A DNA stretch of 64,000 nucleotides from Thermus tengchongensis (GCF_021462405.1 NZ_JAKEDU010000002.1:186001-250000); one strand, 5' to 3'. Shown: positions 42,354 to 56,131, counted from the stretch's first letter. A program made the numbers and translations. The notes: generated by a model not told the origin, from the letters alone.

Positions 42354-43103
42354 ATGGCCCTTGTGGCGCGGCTGCTCGTGGTGGACGATGACCCCCGCAT
42401 CCGGCACCTGTTGGAGCTCCTCCTTTCCGGGGCTGGCCACCAGGTGGTGCTGGCGGATTCCGCCAAGGCGGCCCTGGAACACCTGCGCAAGGAAACCCCG
42501 GACCTGATCCTCTTGGACATCATGATGCCGGACATGGATGGCCTCACCCTTTTGGGGCGGATCCGGGCGGTGCGGCGCCTGGCCAAGGTGCCGGTGATCA
42601 TGTTCACCGGGGGTGGCAAGGAGCTGGAGGGACCCAGCCGGGCCTTGGGGGCGGATCTCTTCCTGGAGAAGCCCGTTTCCGGACGCCGGCTCAAGGAGGT
42701 GGTGGAGAACCTTCTTGCCTGGGAAGGGTATGTGCTGCCCGGTGGGGAACGGGTGAATAGCCTCGAGGAGGTGGGTAGCCGCTTGCGGCACGCCTTGCCC
42801 GAGGAGGCCCGCTTCAAGCTCCTTTGGCGAAAGACGGCGAGCCGCCGTGCCCTTCTGCAAAACCTTTTGGCCAAAGGTTGGACTGAGGCCCTTTTGCGGC
42901 GCATCCTCCCCGGCGAATACGACCTTTATGACCTCCTCGGCCACCTGGCCTTCGGCTGGCCTTTGGTGCCCTTAAGGGAGCGGGCAGCCCGGGTGCAGGA
43001 CCCCCGCTTGGCTTCCCACTTGGAGGCCTATCTGGAGGAGAAGCGGCTACCCCTGGAGGGGAATGGCCTTCTGGAAGAGCTGGCCCAGGCCCTGTACGCT
43101 TAG
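42354..43103 (+). CDS. response-regulator receiver fused to a domain resembling the C-terminus of type I restriction HsdR
   Basis: 249 residues. Receiver domain 1-120 with the acidic pocket DDD (11-13), phospho-acceptor Asp55 in LLDIMMPDMDG and Lys in LEKPVSG. The C-terminal half has no DNA-binding HTH. It contains LPGEYDLYDLLGHLAFGWPLVPLRERAARV, which by eye resembles the EcoEI_R_C segment of HsdR subunits (F-D-x-x-D-x-L-x-H-x-A-x...R-x-E-R-A). No histidine kinase or restriction gene is nearby. femX follows 4 bases later. Confidence 0.75.
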   Translation: MALVARLLVVDDDPRIRHLLELLLSGAGHQVVLADSAKAALEHLRKETPDLILLDIMMPDMDGLTLLGRIRAVRRLAKVPVIMFTGGGKELEGPSRALGADLFLEKPVSGRRLKEVVENLLAWEGYVLPGGERVNSLEEVGSRLRHALPEEARFKLLWRKTASRRALLQNLLAKGWTEALLRRILPGEYDLYDLLGHLAFGWPLVPLRERAARVQDPRLASHLEAYLEEKRLPLEGNGLLEELAQALYA

Positions 43104-43106
43104 GGG

Positions 43107-44129
43107 GTGGCCGAACTTTTAGAGATCACCGATCCTGAGGCCTGGAACCGGATGGTTTCCAGCCTCCCCATCACTAGCGCCTTGCAGTCCTGGGGCTGGG
43201 GGGAGGTGAAGCGGCTTTCCGGCTGGGTGCCCAGGCGGCTGGCGGTTTACGGAAAGGAAGGGCTTCTGGGGGCGGCCCAGGTGCTGCTGCGCCCCCTGCC
43301 TGGGGGTCTGCGCCTGGCCTATGCCCCTAGGGGACCTGCCCTGGCCCGCCTCGAGGACCTGCCCCAGGTGGCCCGGGCCCTGGCCCAGGGGGTCCGGGGC
43401 ACCCACCTGGTCCTCGAGCCCGAGGTGGGGTTGCCGGCGGAGGAACCTTCCCCCACCTTCCCCGGCCTCCTCCTCGAGGAGTCCATCCAGCCCGCCTATT
43501 CCCTATGGCTGGACCTCACCCAAGGGGAAGAAGCCCTCCTCAAGGGGATGAAGGAGATGCACCGCCGCAATGCCCGCCTGGCCCTCAAGCGCACGGAACT
43601 TGGAGTGGAGGGGGAGGAGGCCTTTTCCGAGTTCTTCCGCCTCTTCGAGGAGACCAACCGCCGGGCCAAGCTCCTGCAGCACGCCAAAGAGTACTACCAG
43701 GCGGTGCTCAGGGAGATGAACCAGCCCTATGGGGAGGCCTTCATCGCCTTGGCCCGTAAGGAGGGGGAGGCCTTGGCGGCGGGGCTTTTCGTGGCCTTCG
43801 CCGGTAAGGTGGACTACCTCTATGGGGGAAGCAGCCGTGCCCACCCCGAGGCCAAGGCGCCCATGGGCATGCACCTGGCGGCCATCCGCCACGCCCTTGG
43901 CCGCGGCTACCGCATCTACGACCTCTGGGGCGTGCCCAGGACCCCGGAGGGCAGCCACGCGGAGGGGATATGGCGGTTTAAGGAGGGGTTTGGGGGTAGG
44001 CGCGTCCACTTTCCCGCCTACACCCTGCCCCTTTCCCCCTTCTACCGTCCCTTGAAGCTCCTCCTGCGCCTGCGCAAAACCTGGGTGAACCTGCGGGTGC
44101 GGGGAAGTGCGCGGGATGTGTTGGGCTGA
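43107..44129 (+). CDS. FemX/FemAB-type peptidoglycan cross-bridge aminoacyltransferase
   Basis: 340 residues, GTG start. Two GNAT-like subdomains: an N-terminal half with QSWGWGEVKRLSGWVPRRLAVY, and a C-terminal half with AGLFVAFAGKVDYLYGGSS, MGMHLAAIRHALGRGYRIYDLWGVPRTP and GIWRFKEGFGG. These are standard Fem motifs. A helical arm (about 160-210) separates them. Uses glycyl-tRNA to extend the stem peptide. Thermus peptidoglycan carries Gly on ornithine, which fits this gene. Confidence 0.88.
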   Translation: MAELLEITDPEAWNRMVSSLPITSALQSWGWGEVKRLSGWVPRRLAVYGKEGLLGAAQVLLRPLPGGLRLAYAPRGPALARLEDLPQVARALAQGVRGTHLVLEPEVGLPAEEPSPTFPGLLLEESIQPAYSLWLDLTQGEEALLKGMKEMHRRNARLALKRTELGVEGEEAFSEFFRLFEETNRRAKLLQHAKEYYQAVLREMNQPYGEAFIALARKEGEALAAGLFVAFAGKVDYLYGGSSRAHPEAKAPMGMHLAAIRHALGRGYRIYDLWGVPRTPEGSHAEGIWRFKEGFGGRRVHFPAYTLPLSPFYRPLKLLLRLRKTWVNLRVRGSARDVLG

Positions 44130-44171
44130 AAGGGCTTGCGGGTCTTGTCATCTTTCTCAAGGGGCCTTGGG

Positions 44172-44177
44172 TAAGGT
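44172..44177 (+). promoter_or_regulatory. -10 box of the Lpt-like operon (leaderless)
   Basis: TAAGGT, 6 bases before GTG 44184. The spacer GGGAGG could also serve as a ribosome-binding site if transcription starts further upstream. Confidence 0.5.
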
Positions 44178-44183
44178 GGGAGG

Positions 44184-44735
44184 GTGGTGCGGCTCCTCCT
44201 TCTCCTTGTTGTCGTCTTCGGTATGGTTTTTTGGTTCCTCCGGCCCCCGCCAAGGCCCTTGACCACGGAAAGCGTGCGCCTTAAAGGGGTGGAGTTCTAC
44301 CTTTTCCCCGAGGAGGAGGGGGTGGAGTGGCGGTTCACCGCCCAGGAGATGGTGGAGGAGGGGGGGGTTTTCCGCATCCAGGGGGGGCTTGAGGGGGAAC
44401 GCTATGTGGAGGACCGGCTGGACCTGCGTCTTTTCGCCCCCGAGGTGACGGTGGAGCCAGGGGACAACCTTCGGGCTCCTTTCGCCCGGGTGGAGATCCT
44501 GAAGGGATGCTTCCGCCTCCAGCTCTCCGCCCAGGGCGAGGGGGAGGTCCTCATCCGGCAGAAGGAGGGCTTTTTCGCCCCCTGGGTGCGGATCGAGGCC
44601 CCTAACCTTAGGGGAGAGGCCCAGGGCTTTCGCTCGGATTTCGGCATGGAGCGCATAGAAGCGGAAAACCCGCGGTTTGAGTTTCCCGCAGGTGGCACCT
44701 TTGGTCCTTGTACCGTGGAAGGAGGTAGCTCATGA
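44184..44735 (+). CDS. LptC-like membrane-anchored protein
   Basis: 183 residues, GTG start. One N-terminal membrane segment (RLLLLLVVVFGMVFWFL), then a beta-rich periplasmic domain with repeated strand pairs (VRLKGVEFYLFPEEEGVEWRFTAQEM...LFAPEVTVEP), the LptC/beta-jellyroll pattern. First of three genes (LptC-like, then two LptA-like). In proteobacteria these carry LPS to the outer membrane. Thermus is not known to make classical LPS, so the cargo is open. Confidence 0.7.
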   Translation: MVRLLLLLVVVFGMVFWFLRPPPRPLTTESVRLKGVEFYLFPEEEGVEWRFTAQEMVEEGGVFRIQGGLEGERYVEDRLDLRLFAPEVTVEPGDNLRAPFARVEILKGCFRLQLSAQGEGEVLIRQKEGFFAPWVRIEAPNLRGEAQGFRSDFGMERIEAENPRFEFPAGGTFGPCTVEGGSS

Positions 44736-45589
44736 GAAGGTGGGTTTGGTTGTCCCTTTTGGGTGTGGCCTTGGCCGCTTCCAGCGTCCGGGTAATCCAG
44801 GTGGAAGGGGGTCGGCTTTCGGGGGATCTGCGCTACGGCCCCTGGACCTTTGAGGGGGAGGTCAGGGGCCGGGTGAAGGACCTGGAGATCCGCGCCCCCA
44901 AGGCTATCCTCACCGCTCCCAAGGGCAAGACCATGCAGGAGGCAGAAGGGGAGCGGGAGGCCCGCTTTGAGGGCGGGGTGGTGGTGCGCCGGGGCCGGGT
45001 GGAGGCCCGAGGGCCCATCCTCGTGTACCGGGAGCGGACCGGGGAGGGGGAGCTTCTGGGCCCGGCCCGCATGCGCCAAGAGCCCAAGCCGGGGGAGGAT
45101 CCGGTGGAGGTGGAGGCCAGCCGCATGGCCTTCCAGGTGGACACGGACACCTCCAGCAGCGAAAATGCCCTTCTCCGAAGCGGGAACCAGGAGGGGCGGG
45201 CGGCTTTGGTCTACTACGAGGAGGAAAAGGGCCTAGCGGTGTTTACCGATCCCAAGGAGGTGGTCCTCACCCGCAAGCGCAAGGACGGGGACCTGGTGAT
45301 CCGGGCCAAGGAGGTGCGGAGCCTCACCGGACCCAAAAAGCTCATCGCCACCGGGGGGGTGCGGCTACAGGATGGGGATCTCGTGACCATAGGGGATAGC
45401 CTCTACTACGACGACACCACGGGGGAGGCCATCGTTTTGGGCAGGCCGGCGGTAAGCGAGAACAAGAAGGAAGGATTTAGGCTTTCCGGGAATACCCTCC
45501 AGCACAACGTGAACCGCCACCAGGTGCGGGTCTACGGTAAGGCCTTCCGCCTCCCGGTGGAGGAGTTCCGTAAGTTCTCGGAGAGGTAG
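44732..45589 (+). CDS. LptA/OstA-like periplasmic protein
   Basis: 285 residues. ATG overlaps the preceding stop (ATGA). Signal peptide 1-17. OstA-type repeats of beta-strand pairs: LRYGPWTFEGEVRGRVKDLEIRAPKAIL, ARFEGGVVVRRGRVEARGPILVY, KLIATGGVRLQDGDLVTIGDSLYYDDTTGEAIVLGRPAV. The last of these is close to the LptA core. Likely forms a bridge of jellyroll units between membranes together with its neighbours. Confidence 0.75.
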   Translation: MRRWVWLSLLGVALAASSVRVIQVEGGRLSGDLRYGPWTFEGEVRGRVKDLEIRAPKAILTAPKGKTMQEAEGEREARFEGGVVVRRGRVEARGPILVYRERTGEGELLGPARMRQEPKPGEDPVEVEASRMAFQVDTDTSSSENALLRSGNQEGRAALVYYEEEKGLAVFTDPKEVVLTRKRKDGDLVIRAKEVRSLTGPKKLIATGGVRLQDGDLVTIGDSLYYDDTTGEAIVLGRPAVSENKKEGFRLSGNTLQHNVNRHQVRVYGKAFRLPVEEFRKFSER

Positions 45590-45592
45590 GAC

Positions 45593-46516
45593 TTGTCCTT
45601 CAGGTGGTTCCTCCTCTTCCTCGTGGCCTTGGCTCTGGCCCAGGAGGTGTACCGCCCCGAGGTGGAGCTAGTCCGGAAGGACAAGAGGGTGGTGGCCTGG
45701 GTGAGCGGGGAGGAGGGAAGCCTGTTTTACGCCGACTATGGGGACCTCCTGGTGGGGGAACTTCAGGCCCTCTCCGCCGAAAGGGTCCAAGTGGAGGGCC
45801 GGTTTTTCTTCCGGGATGCGGGCAGCGCCCTCGAGGAGGGGCTAAAGGTGGGGGAGAGGGTGGAGGTGGCCTATAACCCGGATTGGGAACGGGATGGGCT
45901 TCCCTACCTGATGCGTTTGCGAAGGGCTGGGGAAGGGAAGGGGGAGCGCTACCTCCGGCTCGTCCTCTTTGACCCCAAGGGGGTGGAGGTGCGCCTGGGG
46001 GAGGAGGTGGAGGCCAGGGGGCCCCTGGCGGTGGTGGAGCGGGGTGGAGTGGAGGAGCTCTTCCTCTCCGGGGGGGAGGCCCGGTACCTGGAGGAGGAGG
46101 GTCGGCTGGAGCTGAGGCCGGCCCCCGGAAAGGTGGCGGTGGCCCAGGGGCAGGTGCGGGTGGAGGGGCAGAGGCTCCGCTACCAAAACGACACTGGGGA
46201 GGCCTTATTGGAAGGTCCTCTGGAAGTGCGCCGTGAAGGGGAAAAACCCCTTTCGGGCAAGGCGGGCTCCCTGCGCTACCTTCTGGACGAGGATCGGCTC
46301 TGGCTTCTCGGGGGGGTGGAGCTTAGCCAGGGCGGGCGCACCACCAAGGCCGAGCGGGCGCTTCTCAGGGAAAAGGAAGGGTACGCCTTCCTGTATGGAA
46401 AGGTGGAGAGCCGGGACGAAAGGGGTGTGGTGCGAGGGGAACGGGTGCGCTACGCCCTAAGGAGCGGGGAGGTGGTGGTCCTGGGTGGGGTGGCCGGGGA
46501 GTTCCAGGGCGACTAA
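45593..46516 (+). CDS. second LptA/OstA-like periplasmic protein
   Basis: 307 residues, TTG start with AGGTAGG upstream and 3 bases after the previous stop. Signal peptide (RWFLLFLVALALAQ). OstA-like repeats in the second half: VAQGQVRVEGQRLRYQNDTGEALLEGPLEVRREG and GSLRYLLDEDRLWLLGGVELSQGGRTTKAERALL. Its TAA stop is the left end of a 105-bp repeat element. It could act as a further bridge unit or as an LptD N-terminal-domain analogue; there is no barrel. Confidence 0.7.
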   Translation: MSFRWFLLFLVALALAQEVYRPEVELVRKDKRVVAWVSGEEGSLFYADYGDLLVGELQALSAERVQVEGRFFFRDAGSALEEGLKVGERVEVAYNPDWERDGLPYLMRLRRAGEGKGERYLRLVLFDPKGVEVRLGEEVEARGPLAVVERGGVEELFLSGGEARYLEEEGRLELRPAPGKVAVAQGQVRVEGQRLRYQNDTGEALLEGPLEVRREGEKPLSGKAGSLRYLLDEDRLWLLGGVELSQGGRTTKAERALLREKEGYAFLYGKVESRDERGVVRGERVRYALRSGEVVVLGGVAGEFQGD

Positions 46517-46618
46517 GTACCCCGTCGTGGCTTGCGCCACGACGGGGGCCCCAAAGAGGCCATGAGCACGCCACTTTGGCTTTGGCCGGTGGGGTAACCT
46601 TTCGTGCGGGTACTTAGG
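46513..46618 (+). repeat. dispersed 105-bp element, copy 3
   Basis: Left end CTAAGTACCCC, right end GGGTACTTAGG, the best-preserved terminal inverted repeat. Hairpin arms at 46520-46531 and 46536-46547 are identical to copies 1 and 2. The left end gives the TAA of the LptA-like gene and the right end the TAA of the ABC ATPase gene. Confidence 0.9.
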
Positions 46619-48125
46619 CGGTCACGCCCGCCATCAGAAGGCCCAGGCGCTCTTCCTTGGCTTCTTCCGGGGTGAGTTCTCCCACAATGCGCCCCTCGTA
46701 CATGACCAGGATGCGGTCCGAGAGGCTGATCACCTCGGAAAGGTCGGCGGAAACCAGAAGCACCGCCAGGCCCTGGTCCCGGGCCTCCACCAGGCGCTGG
46801 TGGATGAACTCGATGGCCCCTACGTCCACGCCCCGGGTGGGCTGGGCAGCGATGAGGAGGCGGGGACCCCGCAAAAGCTCCCTGCCCACCACGATCTTCT
46901 GCTGGTTTCCCCCGGAGAAGCGCCGGGCAGAGAGGTCCGTGGAGCGAGGGCGGACGTCAAAGGTTTCCACCAGGGTCCGGGCGTGTTGCTCCATGGCCTT
47001 CCCGTCCAGGAAGCCCAGGAAGCCGCGGAAGGGGGGGCGGTGCTGGTCCCCCAGGATGGCGTTTTCCCGCACGGAGAAGTCCAGGACCAGCCCCCTGGCA
47101 AGCCGGTCCTCGGGGATATGGCTCACGCCCGCTTCCCGTACCTTGAGGGCCAGGTGGGGAAGAGGGTGGCCTAAGTAGCGCACCGTGCCCCGGTACTTGC
47201 GCAGGCCCGCCAGGGCCTCCACCAGCTCGGTCTGGCCGTTCCCTTCCACCCCGGCGATGCCCACGATCTCCCCAGCCCGCACAAAGAAGCTCACCCCCCT
47301 TAGCCTGGGGGGAGCCTCGAGGCCCTCCACCTCCAGCACCACCTCGCCTGGCCGAGCAGGGCCCTTTTCCACCCTCAGGACCACCTCCCTTCCCACCATC
47401 ATCCGGGCCAGCTCCTCCAGGGAGGTCTCCCCGGTCTTTACCGTGCCCACCACCTTGCCGTCCCGGATCACCGTGACCCGGTCGGATACGGAAAGCACCT
47501 CCTTCAGCTTGTGGCTGATGAAGATGGCGGCGTTGCCCTTGGCCACGTAGGCCCTCAGGAAACGGAAAAGCTCCTCCGCCTCCTGAGGGGTTAAAACGGC
47601 GGTGGGTTCGTCCAGGATGAGGATTTTGGCCTCGCGGTACAGGGCCTTTAGGATCTCCACCCGCTGCTGCAGGCCCACGGGGAGGTTCTCAACGCGCTCG
47701 TCCAGGGGGACCTGGAAGCCCAGCTCCTCCATGAGAGCGGTGGCCCGCTTCCTGGCCTCGTCCAGATTGAGGTATAGAGGGCTTCCCGGCTCGAGGCCCA
47801 AAACTAGGTTCTCCAGCACGGTGAAGGGCTCCACCAGCATGAAGTGCTGGTGGACCATGCCGATGCCGTGGGCGATGGCGTCCAGGGGGCTCTTGGGCCG
47901 GTAGGGTTTTCCGTCCACCCACATCTCCCCTTTGTCCGGCGGCTGCAGGCCGTAGACGATCTTCATCAGGGTGGACTTCCCCGCCCCATTTTCCCCCACC
48001 AGGGCCAGGACCTCGCCCCAGTTCAGGTCCAAGGAGATGCGGTCGTTGGCCAGGACCAGGGGGAAGCGCTTGGTGATGTCCTTGAGCACCAGGGCCTTTG
48101 CGAGGGTTCGGCTAGCCTCCACGCC
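46614..48125 (-). CDS. ABC transporter ATPase, nucleoside/simple-sugar type (double ATPase)
   Basis: 503 residues from GTG 48125; a TTG four codons upstream lies in the T-run of a terminator and is unlikely. Two nucleotide-binding halves as in RbsA/NupA: Walker [18 protein letters not shown] and signature [15 protein letters not shown] in the first, [14 protein letters not shown] and [15 protein letters not shown] in the second. It works with the BMP-type receptor upstream, most likely for nucleosides. Permease genes do not follow; the next thing downstream is a repeat element and convergent genes. Confidence 0.88.
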   Translation of the reverse strand, partial: GVEASRTLAKALVLKDITKRFPLVLANDRISLDLNWGEVLALVGENGAGKSTLMKIVYGLQPPDKGEMWVDGKPYRPKSPLDAIAHGIGMVHQHFMLVEPFTVLENLVLGLEPGSPLYLNLDEARKRATALMEELGFQVPLDERVENLPVGLQQRVEILKALYREAKILILDEPTAVLTPQEAEELFRFLRAYVAKGNAAIFISHKLKEVLSVSDRVTVIRDGKVVGTVKTGETSLEELARMMVGREVVLRVEKGPARPGEVVLEVEGLEAPPRLRGVSFFVRAGEIVGIAGVEGNGQTELVEALAGLRKYRGTVRYLGHPLPHLALKVREAGVSHIPEDRLARGLVLDFSVRENAILGDQHRPPFRGFLGFLDGKAMEQHARTLVETFDVRPRSTDLSARRFSGGNQQKIVVGRELLRGPRLLIAAQPTRGVDVGAIEFIHQRLVEARDQGLAVLLVSADLSEVISLSDRILVMYEGRIVGELTPEEAKEERLGLLMAGVTA

Positions 48126-48135
48126 CGGAGTATAC

Positions 48136-48160
48136 AAAAAGGCCGGGGACCCCCCGGCCT
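48136..48160 (-). terminator. terminator/attenuator between the BMP receptor and the ABC ATPase
   Basis: A perfect 9-bp stem AGGCCGGGG/CCCCGGCCT with a 3-base loop, followed by a run of T on the minus strand. Partial readthrough would give more receptor than ATPase. Confidence 0.8.
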
Positions 48161-48174
48161 AGAGAGCCCTTCTT

Positions 48175-49299
48175 TTAGCGCTTTTCAGGCACCTTGAGCT
48201 GGCCCTTGATGATCTGTTGCTTCAAAACCTCCAGCTTGCTCACCACCGCAGCGGGGATCAGGGCCTTGTTGTACTCATCCAGGGCGTAGCCCACCCCGTT
48301 GTTGACTAGGCCGAACTCCCGCACCCCACCCTTGAAGGCCTTCTGCACCACGCTCTTGATGACCTCATAGGTGGCCACGTCCACCCGCTTCATCATGGAG
48401 GTGAGGCCATGGTTCAGGGTGTTGGGGTTGTTGTCAGTGTCCCCCAGGTAGTTCTGGTTGGCGTCCACCCCGATGAAGAAGAGGGGCGTGGCCTTGGTGC
48501 CGTCGGTGCCGCAGGTCTTGGTGTAGTCGGCGTACTTGGGCACCTTAGCGTAGGGGTCGGCCTTGCGCACGAAGCGCACGCTGCCGCCCTCCTTGAGGCA
48601 CTTGGCCTGCTTCACGTAGTCGATGAGCCCGAGGCCCGAGCCGCCCGCGGCGGCGTAGATGATGTCGGCTCCCTGGCGCACCTGGCTGGCGGCGATTTCC
48701 TTGGCCTTGGCGGGGTCGTTCCAGGCGGCGGGGGTGTTGCCCACGTACCCCACCAGCACCTTGCCCTGGATCTTGTCCTCCTTGAAGGCGTACTCGGCCC
48801 CGGCCCGGAAGCCGGCCTCAAACTTGTGGATGAGGGGGATGTCCATGCCGCCGATGAAGCCCACCACCCCGGTGCGGCTCATCTTCCCGGCGATGTAGCC
48901 CACCAGGAAGCTCCCCTCGTGCTCCCGGAAGACCAGGCCCACGGCGTTGGCGAGCTTGCCTTCCCCGGGGACGGCGTCGATTACCGCAAAGTTCACCTTG
49001 GGGAACTCCTTGGCGGTGGCGGTGATGGCGGGTTCGTTGGCGAAGCCCACCCCGATCACCAGGTCAAAGCCCTCCTCGGCGAAGGTGCGGATGCCCTGGC
49101 CCACTTGGGAGGGGTCGGCGGGCTCGAAGTCGAAGAGCTTAACCCCGAAGTCCTTGACTGCCTTCTGGGCTCCTTCCCAAGCGGACTGGTTGAAGGAGCG
49201 GTCAAACTTGCCGCCCGCATCAAAGGCGATCCCCACGCGCACCTGGGCCAGGCTCAAACCTAGGGCCAATACCGCCAAAAGGGCCACAATACGTTTCAT
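48175..49299 (-). CDS. BMP-family (PnrA-like) substrate-binding protein
   Basis: 374 residues. Signal peptide 1-18 (no lipobox cysteine, unlike most BMP lipoproteins). Family motifs: VGIAFDAGGKFDRSFNQSAWEGA, VGFIGGMDIPLIHKFEAGFRAGAEY, ADIIYAAAGGSGLGLIDYVKQ, and FFIGVDANQNYLG. Two cysteines (about 233 and 262) could form a disulphide. Probably binds purine nucleosides. Expressed from TATAAT with a leader carrying AGGAGGTGG. Confidence 0.9.
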   Translation of the reverse strand: MKRIVALLAVLALGLSLAQVRVGIAFDAGGKFDRSFNQSAWEGAQKAVKDFGVKLFDFEPADPSQVGQGIRTFAEEGFDLVIGVGFANEPAITATAKEFPKVNFAVIDAVPGEGKLANAVGLVFREHEGSFLVGYIAGKMSRTGVVGFIGGMDIPLIHKFEAGFRAGAEYAFKEDKIQGKVLVGYVGNTPAAWNDPAKAKEIAASQVRQGADIIYAAAGGSGLGLIDYVKQAKCLKEGGSVRFVRKADPYAKVPKYADYTKTCGTDGTKATPLFFIGVDANQNYLGDTDNNPNTLNHGLTSMMKRVDVATYEVIKSVVQKAFKGGVREFGLVNNGVGYALDEYNKALIPAAVVSKLEVLKQQIIKGQLKVPEKR

Positions 49300-49331
49300 C
49301 TGCCACCTCCTATGGCATTTCGCCGTAGGGC

Positions 49332-49337
49332 ATTATA
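49332..49337 (-). promoter_or_regulatory. -10 box of the BMP receptor gene
   Basis: Perfect TATAAT on the minus strand, 32 bases before ATG 49299, with AGGAGGTGG in the leader. This is a leadered promoter, back-to-back with that of ligA. Confidence 0.65.
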
Positions 49338-49347
49338 CCCGGTTCGG

Positions 49348-51393
<2,046 letters not shown>

Positions 51394-51412
51394 GACGGGT
51401 GGCCGGGTGGGG

Positions 51413-52234
51413 TCAGTCTGGAAGGCCTGGGGTAAAGATCTTTTCCAGGGCCTCCTGGAGCCTGGAGCCCGACAAACCAAGCTCTTTCAGGGCCTTTTCG
51501 TACAGCTCCGGGGTGAGAAGCCCTTGGAGGGCCTTAAGCTCCGTACGGGAAAGATGGGCTCCCTTTAATACATGCTCCTCAAAGCTTTGCCAGGCCAAGG
51601 GCACATGGGCCTTGACGATCTCGGCGATGGCCTTGGCGTACTGCCTTATCTCCCACTGGGCATGGGGGTCCAGGCGCAGGGCCAGGAAGTGGAAAAGGTT
51701 GTGGAGGTCCTGCTTCCAGTAGAACTCGGTGTAGAGGTTTAGGGGCAGGACCATGCGGGCCATTTCCCGGGCGATCCCCTTTTCCAGAAGGGTTTGGTAG
51801 GCCTGGTAGGCTTCCCGCTCCACCCCTTTGAGGAGAAGGGAGGCTTCCTCATCGGAAAGCTCCCCCTCGGAGCCTTGCTTGTTCCGCCGGGCTTGTTTCC
51901 GCCACGCTTGTGGCTCGTAAAACTCCTCCTTGAGGACGGAGTAGCGACCGGAGATCTCGTTCACGCTGGCGGTGCGGTGGCGGAACCACTGGCGCACCAC
52001 GAAGATGGGAGCCTTCACGTGGAACTTGAACTCCACCATCTCAAAGGGGCTGGTGTGGCGGTGGCGCATGAGGTAGTCGATGAGGGCGGCATCCTCCCGC
52101 ACCGTCTTGGTGCCGGGGCCATAGGAAACCCTGGCCGCCTGGACGATGGAGGCATCGCTTCCCATCACCTCCACCAAGCGCACGAACCCCTTGTCCAAAA
52201 CCGCAATCTCAAGGTACGCTTCCGCATGACCCAT
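51413..52234 (-). CDS. thyX: flavin-dependent thymidylate synthase
   Basis: 273 residues from ATG 52234, 7 bases after TAGACT. The ThyX motif RHRTASVNEISGRYS is intact (RHRxxSxNExSxRY), together with SFEMVEFKFHV-type (SPFEMVEFKFHVKAPIFVVRQW) and the C-terminal arginine and serine region LNLYTEFYWKQDLHNLFHFL. Methylates dUMP with CH2-THF, FAD and NADPH. No folA or thyA is seen here. Converges with ligA. Confidence 0.96.
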   Translation of the reverse strand: MGHAEAYLEIAVLDKGFVRLVEVMGSDASIVQAARVSYGPGTKTVREDAALIDYLMRHRHTSPFEMVEFKFHVKAPIFVVRQWFRHRTASVNEISGRYSVLKEEFYEPQAWRKQARRNKQGSEGELSDEEASLLLKGVEREAYQAYQTLLEKGIAREMARMVLPLNLYTEFYWKQDLHNLFHFLALRLDPHAQWEIRQYAKAIAEIVKAHVPLAWQSFEEHVLKGAHLSRTELKALQGLLTPELYEKALKELGLSGSRLQEALEKIFTPGLPD

Positions 52235-52241
52235 GCCTTTG

Positions 52242-52247
52242 AGTCTA
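52242..52247 (-). promoter_or_regulatory. -10 box of thyX (leaderless)
   Basis: TAGACT on the minus strand, 7 bases before ATG 52234. Confidence 0.5.
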
Positions 52248-52418
52248 CTTGCCCTTTGGCCCAAAGGGGTCTACCCTAAGCTCATGCGGGTCCGCACCCC
52301 CTTTGCCTACAAGTGGCGGCATGGGCGCTACAGGCCCTCTTGACCTTGGCTCTAAGGGCTTGCGGCGTGTAGGATGGATGGGCTTTGCGGCGCTAGGGCG
52401 CCCATTTTCGGAGCAAGT

Positions 52419-55536
<3,118 letters not shown>

Positions 55537-55543
55537 GGGACCC

Positions 55544-55549
55544 ATGCTA
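55544..55549 (-). promoter_or_regulatory. -10 box of mqnC (leaderless)
   Basis: TAGCAT on the minus strand, 7 bases before ATG 55536. Confidence 0.5.
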
Positions 55550-55589
55550 CACCTTTCGGACCCCCTGGGGTTGGGTCTTGGGCCACGGA

Positions 55590-55595
55590 TAAAAT
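55590..55595 (+). promoter_or_regulatory. -10 box of the adenosine-specific kinase gene (leaderless)
   Basis: TAAAAT, 6 bases before ATG 55602. Confidence 0.6.
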
Positions 55596-55601
55596 GGGGG
55601 C

Positions 55602-56087
55602 ATGGAACTCAAACTGATCCCCATTGAGAAGCCGGAAAACCTGAACGTCATCCTGGGCCAGGCCCACTTCATCAAGACGGTGGAGGACCTGCACGAGGCT
55701 TTGGTGACCGCCGTGCCGGGCATCAAGTTCGGTCTGGCTTTCTCCGAGGCCAGCGGCAAGCGCCTCATCCGCCACTCCGGCACCGACCCCGAGCTCACCC
55801 AGCTGGCGGTGAGGAACCTCCTGAACCTGGCTGCAGGGCACAGCTTCCTCATCGTCCTGGGGGAGGGCTTTTACCCCATCAACGTCCTGCACGCGGTGAA
55901 GGCCTGTCCCGAGGTGGTCAGGATTTTTGCCGCCACCGCCAATCCCCTCAAGGTGGTGGTGGCGGAGGAAGGGGAGCAGCGGGCCATCCTGGGGGTCATG
56001 GATGGCTTTAAGCCCCTGGGGGTGGAGGACGAGGCCGAGGTGGCCTGGCGCAAGGACCTTCTCCGCCGCTTCGGCTACAAACTTTAG
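55602..56087 (+). CDS. adenosine-specific kinase family protein
   Basis: 161 residues, full length for the family (PF04008). Characteristic stretches are NVILGQAHFIKTVEDLHEALV, FGLAFSEASGKRLIRHSGTD, AAGHSFLIVLGEGFYPINVLHAVK and ATANPLKVVVAEEGEQRAILGVMDG. Known chiefly from archaea and thermophilic bacteria; an archaeal homologue was structurally described with adenosine specificity. Physiological role uncertain. Single-gene transcription unit with a leaderless promoter; prxQ follows with its own. Confidence 0.88.
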   Translation: MELKLIPIEKPENLNVILGQAHFIKTVEDLHEALVTAVPGIKFGLAFSEASGKRLIRHSGTDPELTQLAVRNLLNLAAGHSFLIVLGEGFYPINVLHAVKACPEVVRIFAATANPLKVVVAEEGEQRAILGVMDGFKPLGVEDEAEVAWRKDLLRRFGYKL

Positions 56088-56119
56088 CGCCTCCTTATTC
56101 GTAACCTGAGGGGTTGGGG

Positions 56120-56125
56120 TAAGAT
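56120..56125 (+). promoter_or_regulatory. -10 box of prxQ-rpiA (leaderless)
   Basis: TAAGAT, 6 bases before ATG 56132. Confidence 0.6.
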
Positions 56126-56131
56126 GCCCTC

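Noticed and set aside
48126-48137. TTG at 48137 as start of the ABC ATPase
   Set aside because: It lies in the T-run of the preceding terminator with no ribosome-binding site; GTG 48125 is more plausible.
52284-52343. 19-codon ORF (MRVRTPFAYKWRHGRYRPS) upstream of trpB, considered as a trp leader peptide
   Set aside because: A single Trp codon, no following terminator/antiterminator pair, and no clear ribosome-binding site.
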